Below are positions 49,668-59,385 of a stretch of DNA of 64,000 nt, one piece after another (positions within the stretch are counted from its first letter, which is position 1; each line of letters opens with the position of its first letter). Location of the stretch: NCBI GenBank assembly GCA_963794745.1, contig CAWCEZ010000005.1, positions 1 to 64,000 of the forward strand, written 5' to 3'. The notes under the pieces are model-generated. The model did no database searches. It saw only the letters and a list, made by a program, of their open reading frames with translations, and was not told the DNA's origin. Made by a program: the position numbers and the translations under genes. The DNA comes from Fen-671 sp963794745. GTDB taxonomy: Bacteria > Actinomycetota > Acidimicrobiia > Acidimicrobiales > Palsa-688.

Positions 49668-49990
49668 ATTGGCTGATACGGACTGATGGCCAGAGGCCGA
49701 CGCGCCTTGTCTGTCGTCCACCTGTTGCTCGGAGGACGAACGAGCGCCCGTCGCCGGTGAGGAGGTCCCCGTAGCCGACGGCGGGGCGGGACCTTTCGAG
49801 GCGACGACCACGCGGTCGTACCTCCGGTGAGCAGCTCCCTCGCCTGAACCAAGCCAACCCCGGCGCGGGCGGCGACCGCTACGCGCCTGGGTCTCGTCTC
49901 ATCGTTACATGCATCATCGCTGCTTGCATCGCCCAAAGCGTTGAGGGACGACCGGACCAGGCTTTGGCCACGCTGCGGTAACCTGGTTAC
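49668..49990. other. intergenic region, nothing recognised
   Basis: About 320 bp between the PPOX gene and hicB. Overlapping short frames lack family features. Possible promoter region for the hicBA pair. Confidence 0.4.
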
Positions 49991-50216
49991 ATGGCACCTG
50001 GACGAGAGGTGGAGTTCGTCTTCGAGCCCGAGCCGGAGGGCGGCTACCACGCTTATAGGCCCGAGCTGCCAGGACTGCACACTCAAGGCGAGGATTCTCG
50101 AGGAAGCTACGGCGAACGCCGAAGAGGCCCTCGCCCTCTACGTCGAGGGGCTGCGCGAGGAGGGCCGGTCGCTGGAAATGGGCGTTGTCCGGCGCAGGCT
50201 CCGCCTACCCGCTTGA
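49991..50216 (+). CDS. hicB: HicB-family antitoxin, frameshifted
   Basis: A 75-residue HicB-like protein read across two frames: EVEFVFEPEPEGGYHAYRPELPGLHTQGE, then after an indel near 50,095 ILEEATANAEEALALYVEGLREEGRSLE...RRRLRLPA. This partial-RNase-H-fold pattern (EGGYHA..PELPG..TQGE..EEA..N..EAL..Y) is typical of HicB antitoxins, which neutralise HicA by direct binding. Its TGA overlaps the probable hicA start. No C-terminal DNA-binding domain is seen, so autoregulation may rely on another factor. Confidence 0.75.
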
Positions 50217-50436
50217 GCCCAAGTCCTCCTGTTGTCTCCGGCGCAGACCTGGTCTCTGTGCTCACGAAACTTGGCTGGTCTTAGTGCGCCAAAGAGGAAG
50301 CCACGTGCGCCTTCGCCGTCCTGACCACACCGTTGCCCTGGTTGTGCCGCTTCACCGAGAGCTCAAACGGGGCACCCTCGCCGGGATCCTTCGCGACGCA
50401 GGCCTAGACGCGGGCACTCTCCGAGAATTGCTGTGA
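50213..50436 (+). CDS. hicA: HicA-family mRNA interferase toxin, frameshifted
   Basis: About 74 residues: VVSGADLVSVLTKLGW, then, after one missing G near 50,278, LVRQRGSHVRLRRPDHTVALVVPLHRELKRGTLAGILRDAGLDAGTLREL. The double-stranded-RNA-binding-like fold signature is clear, with the catalytic His in RQRGSHVRL and the later VPLHRELKRGTL. HicA toxins cleave mRNA and are held inactive by HicB. The TTG at 50213 overlapping the hicB stop is the likeliest start. The hicB-hicA order is common in actinobacteria and cyanobacteria. Confidence 0.78.
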
Positions 50437-50557
50437 TCCGCCTCTGGGTCCCGGCGGAGGGGCCGGCAGCTGTGGGATGGGTACGTTCCTACAGGCGTGC
50501 CCGTCTCACAGTGGCGGTCTCCTATGGGCCCGCTAGCCGCTATCGTCTCTCCAGCCG

Positions 50558-51268
50558 CTAGGTAGCAGCCTCCGCGGCCACAGGTTCACGTCCCGCGAGC
50601 AGCTCGGCCACCTCGGCTTCGAGGACCCTGCGGAACGCTCGGCGCCCGTTGCCGCGGTCGAGCACGGCCACTTCGAGCTCTCGCGATGACAGCTCGCGCT
50701 CGCCGCCGGTGAGGGCCTGCACGGAGGCCTTGAGGGCGTCGCTGAGCGACCACTCGGCCTTGTAAGCCCTGGCGAGGCGGCCGGTGATGGTCTCGGCCTC
50801 TCCCCCGAGGGCTGTGAAGCGGTCTTCGTCGACGACCGTACCGTCGTAGAGGATGTGGAAAATCTGGTCCTCACCTGGCTGCGCGCCAACCTCGGCGACG
50901 AGGATCTCCACCTCGAGGGGTTTCATTTCGTGAGTGAAGACGTTGCCCATGTAGCGGGCGTAGAGGTTGGCGAGCGACCGGGCGTCGACGTCCTCCCTGC
51001 TGAACTGGTACCCCTTGATGTCCGCATGCTGGACCCCTGACACCCGGAGCTGGTCGAACTCGTTGTACTTCCCGACCCCGGCGAAGGCGATCCGGTCGTA
51101 AATCTCGCTCACCTTGTGCAACGACCGGGAGGAGTTCTCGGCGCAGATGAGCACCCCCGTGGAGTAGACGGTGGCGACGAGGGGGCGACCACGGCCGATG
51201 TTTTTTCGGGCGAAGTCGGCCTTGTCCTTCATGAACTGCTCGGGTGCTACGTAGAACGGCATCGTCAT
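50558..51268 (-). CDS. prcA: proteasome subunit alpha
   Basis: The 236-residue alpha subunit of the bacterial 20S proteasome. The N-terminus MTMPFYVAPEQFMKDKADFARKNIGRGRPLVATVYSTGVLICAENSSRSLHKVSEIYDRIAFAGVGKYNEFDQLR matches PrcA. Seven such subunits form each outer ring and gate entry to the beta chamber. Its ATG overlaps the prcB stop (ATGA). No Mpa/ARC ATPase or PafA ligase gene lies in the window, so the unfoldase and ligase must be elsewhere. Confidence 0.96.
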   Translation of the reverse strand: MTMPFYVAPEQFMKDKADFARKNIGRGRPLVATVYSTGVLICAENSSRSLHKVSEIYDRIAFAGVGKYNEFDQLRVSGVQHADIKGYQFSREDVDARSLANLYARYMGNVFTHEMKPLEVEILVAEVGAQPGEDQIFHILYDGTVVDEDRFTALGGEAETITGRLARAYKAEWSLSDALKASVQALTGGERELSSRELEVAVLDRGNGRRAFRRVLEAEVAELLAGREPVAAEAAT

Positions 51269-52251
51269 GGCTGCTTCGCCTTCCGTGCCGCCGTCGCCTT
51301 GGCCGGTGCAGCTTTGGCCGGGCGACCCTGGTCCGGCTCATCTGGGTCGATGGGGGGCGGCGTCCTGTTGACCTCGGCCGAGGTGAGGTGGCTGATCACC
51401 CTGCCGAAGGCCTGGGCCACCTCGGCTTCGGGGACCCGCTCGAAGCCCTGCGCAGTGATCGTGGCGACGGTCGGGAAGATGCCGCGTACGGCGTCGGGCC
51501 CGCCGGTGGCGGAGTCCTCGTCAGCGGCCTGCCAGAGCGCCCTTACGCAAAGGTCGACCCCCTGCTCGCGGGACATGTCGTCGGTGAAGCCGAGCTTGAT
51601 CGTGGTGCGGGCATCGCGGCCGCCCGACCCGTCGGCGTGGTAGTCGGTCTCCTCGTAACGCCCGCCAGTCGGGTCGTAGGTGTAGATGCGGCCCTTGGCG
51701 CGGCGCAGGTCGTAGCCGGCGAACAGCGGCACCACGACGAAGCCCTGCATCGCCATGCCGAGGTTGGCGCGCACCATCTGGGAGAGCTGGTTGGCCTTGC
51801 CCTCCAGGGAGAGGGCCTGGCCTTCGACCTTTTCGTAGTGCTCGAGCTGGAGCTGGAAGATGCGGACCATCTCCATGGCGGGGCCTGCCGCGCCCGCTAT
51901 GGCGACCCCGCTGTGGGTGTCGGCGGCGTGCACCTTTTCCATCGTGCGGTGCGCTATCGCCGAGCCTGCGGTCGCCCGCCGGTCGCCCGCCATGATCACG
52001 CCGTCGCCGTAGCGCACGGCGCAGATCGTCGTGCCGTGGGTGACCTGGAAGGGCGCGGGACCGCGGCCCTCTCCCCCACCCGGGACGGTGAGCATGCCCG
52101 CGCTGGCGCCCGGCAGCCGGCCCCCGGCACTTGCCGTACCCGGCGCGCCGGCCTGGTTGCTGCCCGCGAAGGGGCCGAAACCAAGCCTGTGGAGCACTTC
52201 GTTGAAATTAGGCCCGGGGTCTTGCCCGGGCGGGAAGATGGGAAGGGTCAT
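51265..52251 (-). CDS. prcB: proteasome subunit beta
   Basis: The 328-residue proteolytic beta subunit. A propeptide of about 73 residues precedes the catalytic threonine in HGTTICAVRYGDGVIMAGDRRATAG. The rest of the Ntn fold follows (AIAGAAGPAMEMVRIFQLQLEHYEK, FAGYDLRRAKGRIYTYDPTGGRYEE). The tail after about residue 285 is Pro/Ala/Lys-rich and longer than in most PrcB proteins. The gene starts 7 bp after pup and overlaps prcA, giving one operon. Autocleavage of the propeptide activates the particle on assembly (family knowledge). Confidence 0.96.
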   Translation of the reverse strand: MTLPIFPPGQDPGPNFNEVLHRLGFGPFAGSNQAGAPGTASAGGRLPGASAGMLTVPGGGEGRGPAPFQVTHGTTICAVRYGDGVIMAGDRRATAGSAIAHRTMEKVHAADTHSGVAIAGAAGPAMEMVRIFQLQLEHYEKVEGQALSLEGKANQLSQMVRANLGMAMQGFVVVPLFAGYDLRRAKGRIYTYDPTGGRYEETDYHADGSGGRDARTTIKLGFTDDMSREQGVDLCVRALWQAADEDSATGGPDAVRGIFPTVATITAQGFERVPEAEVAQAFGRVISHLTSAEVNRTPPPIDPDEPDQGRPAKAAPAKATAARKAKQP

Positions 52252-52257
52252 CGGGGG

Positions 52258-52455
52258 TTACTGGCCACCCTTTTGGACATAGGACTTCACGAACTCCTCT
52301 GCGTTGTCTTCCAAGACCTCGTCGATCTCGTCCAGCAGGTCGTCGAGCTCCGCCTTCAGTTCCTCACCGCGCTTGGAACCAGCAGGGACCTCTTCTACCT
52401 GCTCAGGCTCCGCACGGGCGGGCGCTTGTTTTTTTATCTGCTCTCTCTCAGCCAT
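52258..52455 (-). CDS. pup: prokaryotic ubiquitin-like protein Pup
   Basis: A 65-residue, highly charged and intrinsically disordered protein with the Pup C-terminal signature LLDEIDEVLEDNAEEFVKSYVQKGGQ. It ends in Gln, so it must be deamidated by Dop to Glu before the ligase PafA attaches it to lysines. The helix-forming segment before the GGQ tail binds the proteasomal ATPase. It sits between dop (12 bp upstream) and prcB (6 bp downstream), the canonical place. Confidence 0.97.
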   Translation of the reverse strand: MAEREQIKKQAPARAEPEQVEEVPAGSKRGEELKAELDDLLDEIDEVLEDNAEEFVKSYVQKGGQ

Positions 52456-52467
52456 TCTTTTCGCTCC

Positions 52468-53961
52468 TCAAGAGCCGAGTCGCTCCAGCAGTTCTGCCGG
52501 AGTGTTACACCGTGCCAGTAGTTCATCGACATGCGCCGCCGTGCCTCTGAGCGGCTCCATCATCGGGACCCTACGAAGTGGGTCGTTGCCTAGGTCAAAT
52601 ACCAGCGAGTCCCAGTTTGCGGCGGCTATCGCCTGCGGCCAACGCTGCAGGCACCGCCCCCTGAAATACGCTCTCGTCGTCGTAGGTGGCTCCGTCATGG
52701 CACGCTCCACGGCCTCCGGCGCCAACAGCCTCTCCATACCGGCTCTCGAGTAGAGCGAGCGTTCCGGGCGGACGTCGTGGTACTGCAAGTCCATCGCTAA
52801 CAACTTCGGGTCCCTCCAGCCTAGGCCATGGCGCTCTTTGTAACCGCTCACCATCCTGTACTTGGCCACCCAGTCCAATCTATTGGCAAGGCCCATCGGG
52901 TCAGCTTCAAGGCCGCTGAGCACCTCCTCCCAACGCCGGAGGATCTCCTTGCCGACCTCGTCCCCACCCACTGTTACGAGGCCGACGTCCTCGGCGTACT
53001 TACGGGCGAGCTCCAAGTGCTCCCACTGGATCTCGAGCGCCGTCATGTGCCGGCCGCTCGCGAGGGTCAGGGTCTGGGCGAGCGTGAGGTCGTAGGAGAC
53101 CTGGCGCATCGAGCGCACCGGCGTGGCGAGGGTGTAGTCGCGGCCGTTGCGGGAGAACCAGTCGTCTTCGATCATCGACAGCACGATCGCCGTCGCGCCG
53201 ACCTTCAACAGGTTGGCGACCTCGGAGAGGTTGGCGTCGCCCAGGATCACGTGGAGCCGGCGGTACTTCTGCGCGTCGCAGTGGGGCTCGTCGCGGGTGT
53301 TGATGATGGGCCGCTTCAGCGTCGTTTCGAGGCCCACTTCCTCCTCGAAGAAATCGGCCCGCTGGGTGATCTGGAAATTCACATTGTCGGCACCGGGTGC
53401 TTCCACGCCGACCTTGCCGGCGCCGGTGTAGATCTGGCGGGTCACGAAATGAGGGATGGCGTACTGGACGACCCGTGAAAACGGGACGGAACGGTCCATC
53501 AGGTAGTTCTCGTGAGCCCCGTAAGAGTTGCCCTTGCCGTCGGAGTTGTTCTTGTAAACGCTGATCTGTTGGCCCGGCGGGAGCACCCGGCTGGCCGCCT
53601 CCACAGAGCGCGCCAGGATCGCCTCGCCGGCCTTGTCGTAAAGGACCGCTTCCATCGCCGTGGAGCACTCCGGCCCGGAGTACTCGGGATGGGCGTGGTC
53701 AACGTAATAACGTGCCCCGTTGGTCAGGACTGCGTTGACTAGGTGCGTCTCGACCTCGGGCGCCATCTGGGCTTCGCGCACGAACCCCCGCGCATCGCGT
53801 GCCGGCGTCTCATCTTGGAAATCCCACTCGATGCGGCGTGCGAGCGAAGCCACATAGGCATTGATCAGCGTGGACGATGCCGCGATCGGGTTCGGTTCGC
53901 CGCCTCCACGCACGATGATGCCGTACTCGGTTTCCATCCCGAGGACCTTAACGATGGCCAC
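52468..53961 (-). CDS. dop: Pup deamidase/depupylase Dop
   Basis: A 497-residue glutamine-synthetase-fold enzyme. The ATP/Mg site has METEYGI at the N-terminus. The segment NGARYYVDHAHPEYSGPEC supplies the conserved Asp (about 88) of Dop, and HAHPEYS separates it from the ligase PafA, which reads differently there. SVYKNNSDGKGNSYGAHENYLM and FQITQRADFFEEEVGLETT follow. Dop converts Pup-Gln to Pup-Glu and removes Pup from substrates. First gene of the dop-pup-prcB-prcA operon; the start at 53961 (MAIVKVLGMET) is unambiguous. Confidence 0.94.
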   Translation of the reverse strand: MAIVKVLGMETEYGIIVRGGGEPNPIAASSTLINAYVASLARRIEWDFQDETPARDARGFVREAQMAPEVETHLVNAVLTNGARYYVDHAHPEYSGPECSTAMEAVLYDKAGEAILARSVEAASRVLPPGQQISVYKNNSDGKGNSYGAHENYLMDRSVPFSRVVQYAIPHFVTRQIYTGAGKVGVEAPGADNVNFQITQRADFFEEEVGLETTLKRPIINTRDEPHCDAQKYRRLHVILGDANLSEVANLLKVGATAIVLSMIEDDWFSRNGRDYTLATPVRSMRQVSYDLTLAQTLTLASGRHMTALEIQWEHLELARKYAEDVGLVTVGGDEVGKEILRRWEEVLSGLEADPMGLANRLDWVAKYRMVSGYKERHGLGWRDPKLLAMDLQYHDVRPERSLYSRAGMERLLAPEAVERAMTEPPTTTRAYFRGRCLQRWPQAIAAANWDSLVFDLGNDPLRRVPMMEPLRGTAAHVDELLARCNTPAELLERLGS

Positions 53962-54037
53962 GCGCCGACGTTACCGTGCTTGCACCTCGAAGCTGCGGTA
54001 ATAGGGAGGCGGGCCCGGGGGGCCTAACCTACAGTCC

Positions 54038-54927
54038 GTGCGCTTCGGTGTCGTCATCCTTCCTGAGCTCGGGTGGGCCTCGAGCGGGCCGCTCTGGCGA
54101 CGGGCCGAGGAGCTCGGTTTCGAGCACGCCTGGACTTACGACCACCTGTCCTGGCGTTCGTTCCGCGACCAGACCTGGTTCGCCGCCCTCCCGACGCTCA
54201 CCGCGGCAGCGGCTGCGACCTCGCATCTCCGCCTCGGCACCCTCGTCGCCTCGCCGAACTTCCGCCACCCGTTGCCCTTCGCCAAGGACCTCATCGCCCT
54301 CGACGACATCTCGGGCGGGCGGGTGATCGCCGGGATCGGTGCGGGCGGCACCGGCTTCGACGCCACCGCTCTCGGCCAGGAAGCTTGGTCACCAGCCGAA
54401 CGCTCAGACGCGCTTTGCCGAGTTCGTCACCTTGACCGACCTCCTTCTCCGCCAGACCACGCTGAGCTGGGAAGGCCGCTACTACTCGGTCGACGAAGCC
54501 CGCACCTACCCCGGCTGCACCCAGCAACCCCGCCTCCCGCTGGCCATAGGTGCCCATGGGCCCAAGGCGATGCGCTTGGCCGCCCAGCACGGGGACTTCT
54601 GGGTAACCAACGGCGGCACCGGCTCGTACGACCACCTCGGTGCCGCGGACGGCACAGCCGTCGTGGCCGCTCAGATGGAGCGCCTCCTCGAGGCCTGCCA
54701 GTCGGTAGGGCGAGAGCCCGCCTCGCTCAGCAAGTTGGTGCTCACCGGCCTGACGCTCGGCGCCGGCCTGACCTCCCTCGAGGAGTTCCGCGACACCGTC
54801 GGCCACTACGAAGCTGTCGGCGTCACAGACTTCGTCGTCCACTGGCCGCGGCCCTCCGAGCCCTACGCCGGCGACCTCGCCAGCGTTCGAGCGGATCTTC
54901 GAGCACATATTGCAAGAGGGGCAATGA
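54038..54927 (+). CDS. LLM-class (F420-type) flavin-dependent oxidoreductase, frameshifted
   Basis: Luciferase-like TIM-barrel protein of about 295 residues. N-terminal half: MRFGVVILPELGWASSGPLWRRAEELGFEHAWTYDHLSW and LGTLVASPNFRHPLPFAKDLIALDDISGGRVIAGIGAGG. A one-base insertion near 54,407 shifts to RFAEFVTLTDLLLRQ...YYSVDEARTYPGC...PLAIGAHGPKAMRLAAQHGDFWVTNGG. A second near 54,880 shifts to FERIFEHILQEGQ and the stop at 54927. The family uses F420 or FMN; F420 is likely given the actinobacterial host. It diverges from dop and overlaps the next gene by ATGA. Confidence 0.85.
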
Positions 54928-55916
54928 GCCTTACTCTGTCGAGCCGGCAGGCCCAAGTCACCGTGCTGCCCGAAAAGGGAGCGGACGTACTTTCCTTCGT
55001 CGACCGCAGGAGCGGGGTCGACGTGATGTTCAAGACGCCTTGGGGCGTGCGGGCGCCGGGGCCGTGGGCTCGCCGCGGTACCTCCGAAGAACGTTGGATG
55101 GAAGCGTACGCGGGCGGTTGGCAGCTCCTTTTGCCCAATGGTGGCGCCGAGTGCGTGGAGCGCGGTGCCACGTGGGGCTTCCATGGCGAGGCTGCCCTCT
55201 TCCATGGGAAGTCGTCTCGTCCTCGGTTGCGAGCGCCGTGCTCGAGACCACGCTGTTCCTGGCCCCGATTCGTGTCCGCCGCCATTTTTCCCTGCAGGGG
55301 CGGCTGCTGCGGCTCGAAGAGACCGTCAGCAACGAGTCGCCAGAAGAGATCGAAGTCATGTGGTCGCACCACCCGGCTCTCGGGGCTCCGTTCTTGGAGG
55401 GTGGCTGTGTCCTTTCCACCGGTGCCACGAGCGTGCTCGCCGACGACCGCGCGCCCGGGACGCTGCTGGCGCCCGGGAGCCGTCACGAGTGGCCATATGT
55501 GACAACCGTCACAGGCTCGAAGGTCGACCTTCGCGAAATCCCAGCCACCGGACAAACCTCGCTCGGTCCTGGCCTACCTGGGCGGGTTCACCTCGGGGTT
55601 CTTCGCCATCACGAACCCACGCCTCCGCCTCGGCTTCGGGCTGCGCTGGCCTCTCGAGATGTTCGACAAAGCTTGGCTGTGGCAGGAGGTGCACTCCAGC
55701 TCGGGTTGGCCGTGGTTCCGCCGTGCGTACACCGTCGCCGTCGAGCCGGCGTCGACGATCCCGGGCCAAGGCATGGCGGTCGCGCGTGCCAAAGGTGAGC
55801 GAGGGGTGTTCCTTGCACCCGGGTCCTCCCACCAGGTCCTGCTCGAGGCGGTCCTTTTCGACGGCGCCGGCGAGGTCTCGGACATTGCGCCGGGCGGCGA
55901 GGTGCGCTTCGTCTAG
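54924..55916 (+). CDS. aldose 1-epimerase-like (galactose-mutarotase fold) protein, frameshifted
   Basis: About 330 residues recovered from three frames with indels near 55,210 and 55,565. MSLTLSSRQAQVTVLPEKGADVLSFVDRRSGVDVMFKTPWGVR and WQLLLPNGGAECVERGATWGFHGEAAL come first; then SVASAVLETTLFLAPIRVRRHFSLQGRLLRLEETVSN and EVMWSHHPALG; finally GFFAITNPRLRLGFGLRWPLEMFDKAWLWQEVHSS. The beta-sandwich pattern with LLPNGG, HGEA and HHPALG fits aldose-epimerase-like/DUF4432-type proteins. The substrate is unknown. The ATG overlaps the LLM stop, so the two genes are translationally coupled and may act in one sugar- or F420-linked step. Confidence 0.78.
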
Positions 55917-55946
55917 CGCTCAGCGGCTCGCCTCGGCGAGGGAGCC

Positions 55947-55998
55947 GGTGCCGTCTTAGAGAACACGGCCTCTTAAAGAACGGTGCCTCTTAGAGAAC
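55947..55998. repeat. three ~17-bp imperfect repeats at the 3' end of the GGDEF-EAL gene
   Basis: Copies of GG(T)GCC(G)TCTTAGAGAAC occur at 55947-55964, 55966-55981 (with TTAAAG) and 55982-55998. The last copy includes the stop codon and final codons of the minus-strand GGDEF-EAL gene, so each copy repeats GTTCTCTAA or a close variant on that strand. Looks like slippage duplication of a gene end. Confidence 0.75.
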
Positions 55999-58900
55999 GG
56001 GCGTGGCGGCGTCGGCGAGCGCTAGCTGGGTGAAGGCGTCGGCCGCTTCGGCTGCCGGGGTCGGCCGTGCGAACAGGTACCCCTGAACGCTCTCGCAACC
56101 GAGCGCGTCGAGGACAGCCAGCTGGTTTTCGCGCTCCACGCCCTCGGCGGTGCAGGTGAGCCCGAGCGCCTTGCTGAGCTCGATCAGGCCACGGACCATC
56201 GCTACCCCATCGGCGTCCCTCGTGATCCTGTCGACGAAGGACTTGTCGATCTTTACAACGCTGACAGGCAGGTCAGCGAGGTAGCTGAGCGATGAGTAGC
56301 CGGTGCCGAAATCGTCGACCGCCAGGCGCACGCCGAGGTCCTTGAGCGCCTGCAACCGCGGGACGGTGACCTCGCGGTTCTCGATCAGGCTGCTCTCGGT
56401 GACTTCCAAGATGAGCGCGCTCGGCGGGAGGCCGGAGTCCGAGAGCGCCTTGGCCACGTCGCCGAGCAGCCCGGGGTCCTGCAGCTGGCGGGCGGAGAGG
56501 TTCACGCTCACGTAGAAGTTGTCGTCAACTCTGCCGGTTTGCCGCCATATCTGGGCCTGGTGTGTGGCGTCGCGGAGCACGCTTATCCCGAGCGGGACGA
56601 TCAATCCGGTGACTTCTGCGATCGAGATGAACGCCAACGGGGGCACGATGCCGCGGGTCGGGTGACGCCAGCGCACGAGCGCCTCGGCGCCATCGAGGCG
56701 GTGCGTGTGGGTGTTGACTATCGGTTGGTAGAAGACCTCGAACTGGCCCGACTCGAGGCCGTGCCTGAGGTCGGCCGCGGTTTCGAGGCGGTTGATGGCC
56801 TCGGCGTGCATGTCCGGCCGGTACATTTCGAAGCGTCCCTTGCCGTTGCGTTTGGCAAGGTACATCGCGAGGTCGGCGTCACGGAGCAGGCTGTCCGGGG
56901 TGTCCTCGGGACGCTGCCCAAGGGCGATACCGACGCTGGCTCGCACGTCCAGGTCATTGTCTTGGACGTGGAACGTCGGCACGAGGACTTCGGCAATGCG
57001 CCGGGCAACCTCCTCAGCTGCTTCGGGCATCGCGCCTGACTCGACGAGGACGGCGAACTCGTCGCCGCCGAAACGTGCCACCGTGTCACCGGGCCGCGTG
57101 GCAGCCCTCAGCCGGCTGGCCACGGAAACGAGCAGGAGGTCGCCGGCGGGGTGGCCGAGGCTGTCGTTAACGGTCTTGAAATCGTCGATGTCCAGGAACA
57201 GGACCGCTACTGGGTCGAGCGTTCGGTCGCCCCGGTCCATGGCATGGGAGAGCCGGTCCAAGAACAGGGCGCGGTTGGCCAGGCCCGTTAGCGTGTCATG
57301 GAAGGCCTGCCGCTTCAGCTCGTCTTCGAGGGCGCGCCGCTCGGTCACGTCGCGGCCGTTGAGCACGATCGCGCCGACATCGGGTTCATCGATCAAATTG
57401 GTGGCCGCCACGTCCACGGTCAACCATTGCCCCTCGGAGTTGGCCAGCCGGCATTCGAAGCCGAGCGAGGCGCCGCGACCTCCGTCGAGGACCTTGTTCA
57501 CCTGGGCCTGGGCGACCAACAGGTCGTCGGGGTGGACAAGGGTGTTGAGACGATGGCCTATCAGTGAGCCGGGCGCGCGGCCGAGCACGGAGGTCATCGA
57601 CGGGCTTTGGTACACGACGAGGAGCTCGGCGTCTATGAGAGTGATGAGGTCCGAGGAATGGCGCACGATCGAGTGGAACCTACGCTCGGTCCTGGCAAAG
57701 TAGACCGCTTGCGCGGCATCGACACGCCCGAGCGCGAGTGTCAGCTGGGCGCCTAACGCACCCAGGATGGCGCGCAGGTCAACGGGGAACTCGCGGTCGT
57801 GAGCGAGGAGCACCGTTTCCGGGTCGCCTTGGCGCGCCGGGATCCGCAGCTGCGTCCACATGAGGGGCTGCGGGACCGGGCTGACCGGACCTCGTCCTGC
57901 GATGGATACCCCCCGCCCGTCGCTGAGCTCGTCGCTGGTGGCGTCCCTGTTGACGCTGCCGCCGAGCGGCGTGATGTCCACCATGGCACCCACCAGCTCC
58001 GGCCACGTGGCGGCAAGGACCTCGTCGCCGAGCAGGGACTTGTCGGTCACAATGGCGCCGATGACCCCCGCTGCGCCGATCGCCACGACGGCGGCGACGG
58101 CGGCGTCCCAGACGTCGCAGCGCTCAGTGGCGCTGACGAGCCGTTCAGAAAAGCTACGCAAGGCCTGCTCGCGGCGGGCGTTGCTGGCTTGCGCGTTGGC
58201 GAGACCGGTCAGGCGCAGAATGACGAGGAGGAATACCAACGCCGAGGCGCCGGCCAGCATCCCGCCGTCACGAGGTGCGCCGTCCACGTCGCGCCATACG
58301 AGCCAAAGGGGCGCGATCAACGACGCCGCCCCCAGGCTCAGGAGAGTTGCGATGCTTAGGCGTCGGGGCCGCAAGGGCTGCTCGACGGTCAGTTCACGCA
58401 TCGAAGGGTGCAGCGCAGCGGCTCCCCACAACACGTAAAACAGCACCCAGCCCATGTCGGTCGGGCCATCAACCTTCCAAGACCCGTGCAGCTGGATCCA
58501 CCCGTAGACGCAGTCGGCAACTAAAAGACCGACGGCCCCTACCGTCAGCAGGCGAACAGACGGGTTACGGAACCCGCCGCCGAACACCAAGCGGACGAGC
58601 ACACCCAAGATCAAGATGTCGCCGAGCGGGTAGAAGATCGAGACCACCTCGGAGAACACCGTGATGTCCTTGGCGTGCACGTAAGGCTGGATCAAAAAGA
58701 CCCACGACAACACTGCGCACCCCGAGGTGATGATCGAGCGCGTCCAACGTCGCCCCGGTGTCGCCGTCGCGGCGGCGCCGCGCCCGGACCATCATTACGA
58801 TGGCGGCGACCAAAAGCGGGACGGTTGCGAGGTAAAAGATATCGGCCACCGATGGGAAAGGGTTGACCTGGTGGAGAAATTCGGTCTCGACGTCATAGGT

Positions 58901-59173
58901 GATGTCACCCGCTGCAAAGGTCGTCAGCGCTAGCGCAACACAGAGCCACGCAACGGGGTGTGCCGGGCGGTTACGGGCAACCCCGGCCACGACCGCTGCC
59001 GCCGAACCCAACCCGAGCACGCCCCAGAGGTAGACGTGGTACTGGGGTAACAAGTAAATAATGGCGACGAGGGGCACGTTGGCGGCCAAGTAGGCCCAAG
59101 GCGCCCGCGGGTAGCGTCCCCGGGCCGGACCTGCTGCCGGATCTGAGGCTGTTGGCACTCGCGCGGCAGTCAC
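55990..59173 (-). CDS. membrane GGDEF-EAL protein with PAS domain, frameshifted
   Basis: About 1,060 residues once an indel near 58,730 is repaired. The N-terminal ~300 residues hold eight to ten membrane helices (YLAANVPLVAIIYLLPQYHVYLWGVLGLGSA...). Next are a GAF-like stretch, a PAS domain (RRFHSIVRHSSDLITLIDAELLVVYQSPSMTSVLGRAPG), then GGDEF (DPVAVLFLDIDDFKTVNDSLGH...VARFGGDEFAVLV, intact motif) and EAL (LDGAEALVRWRHPTRGIVPP...DDFGTGYSSLSYLADLPVSVVKIDKSF). It could make and degrade cyclic di-GMP, with the membrane part sensing an unknown signal. Both catalytic motifs look intact. The start MTAARVP at 59173 is plausible but not proven. Confidence 0.92.
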
Positions 59174-59385
59174 ATTGCTTGGTATCGACCCTTCGCCGCA
59201 GGCGCATGAGCCATTTGTCCTATTTGCACAATTTCCTCATATTGCCGGTGACGGCGGCCGTGGCACCCTAAAGCGTCGCCGCCACACAGGACGGCGACAT
59301 TTTGCGTTGACCACGCCCGCTCGCCGCTACCCGAGCCTTGTGCTTTTCGGGGAAATCGACGGAGTTTTACGGTGCCACGAGCGCA

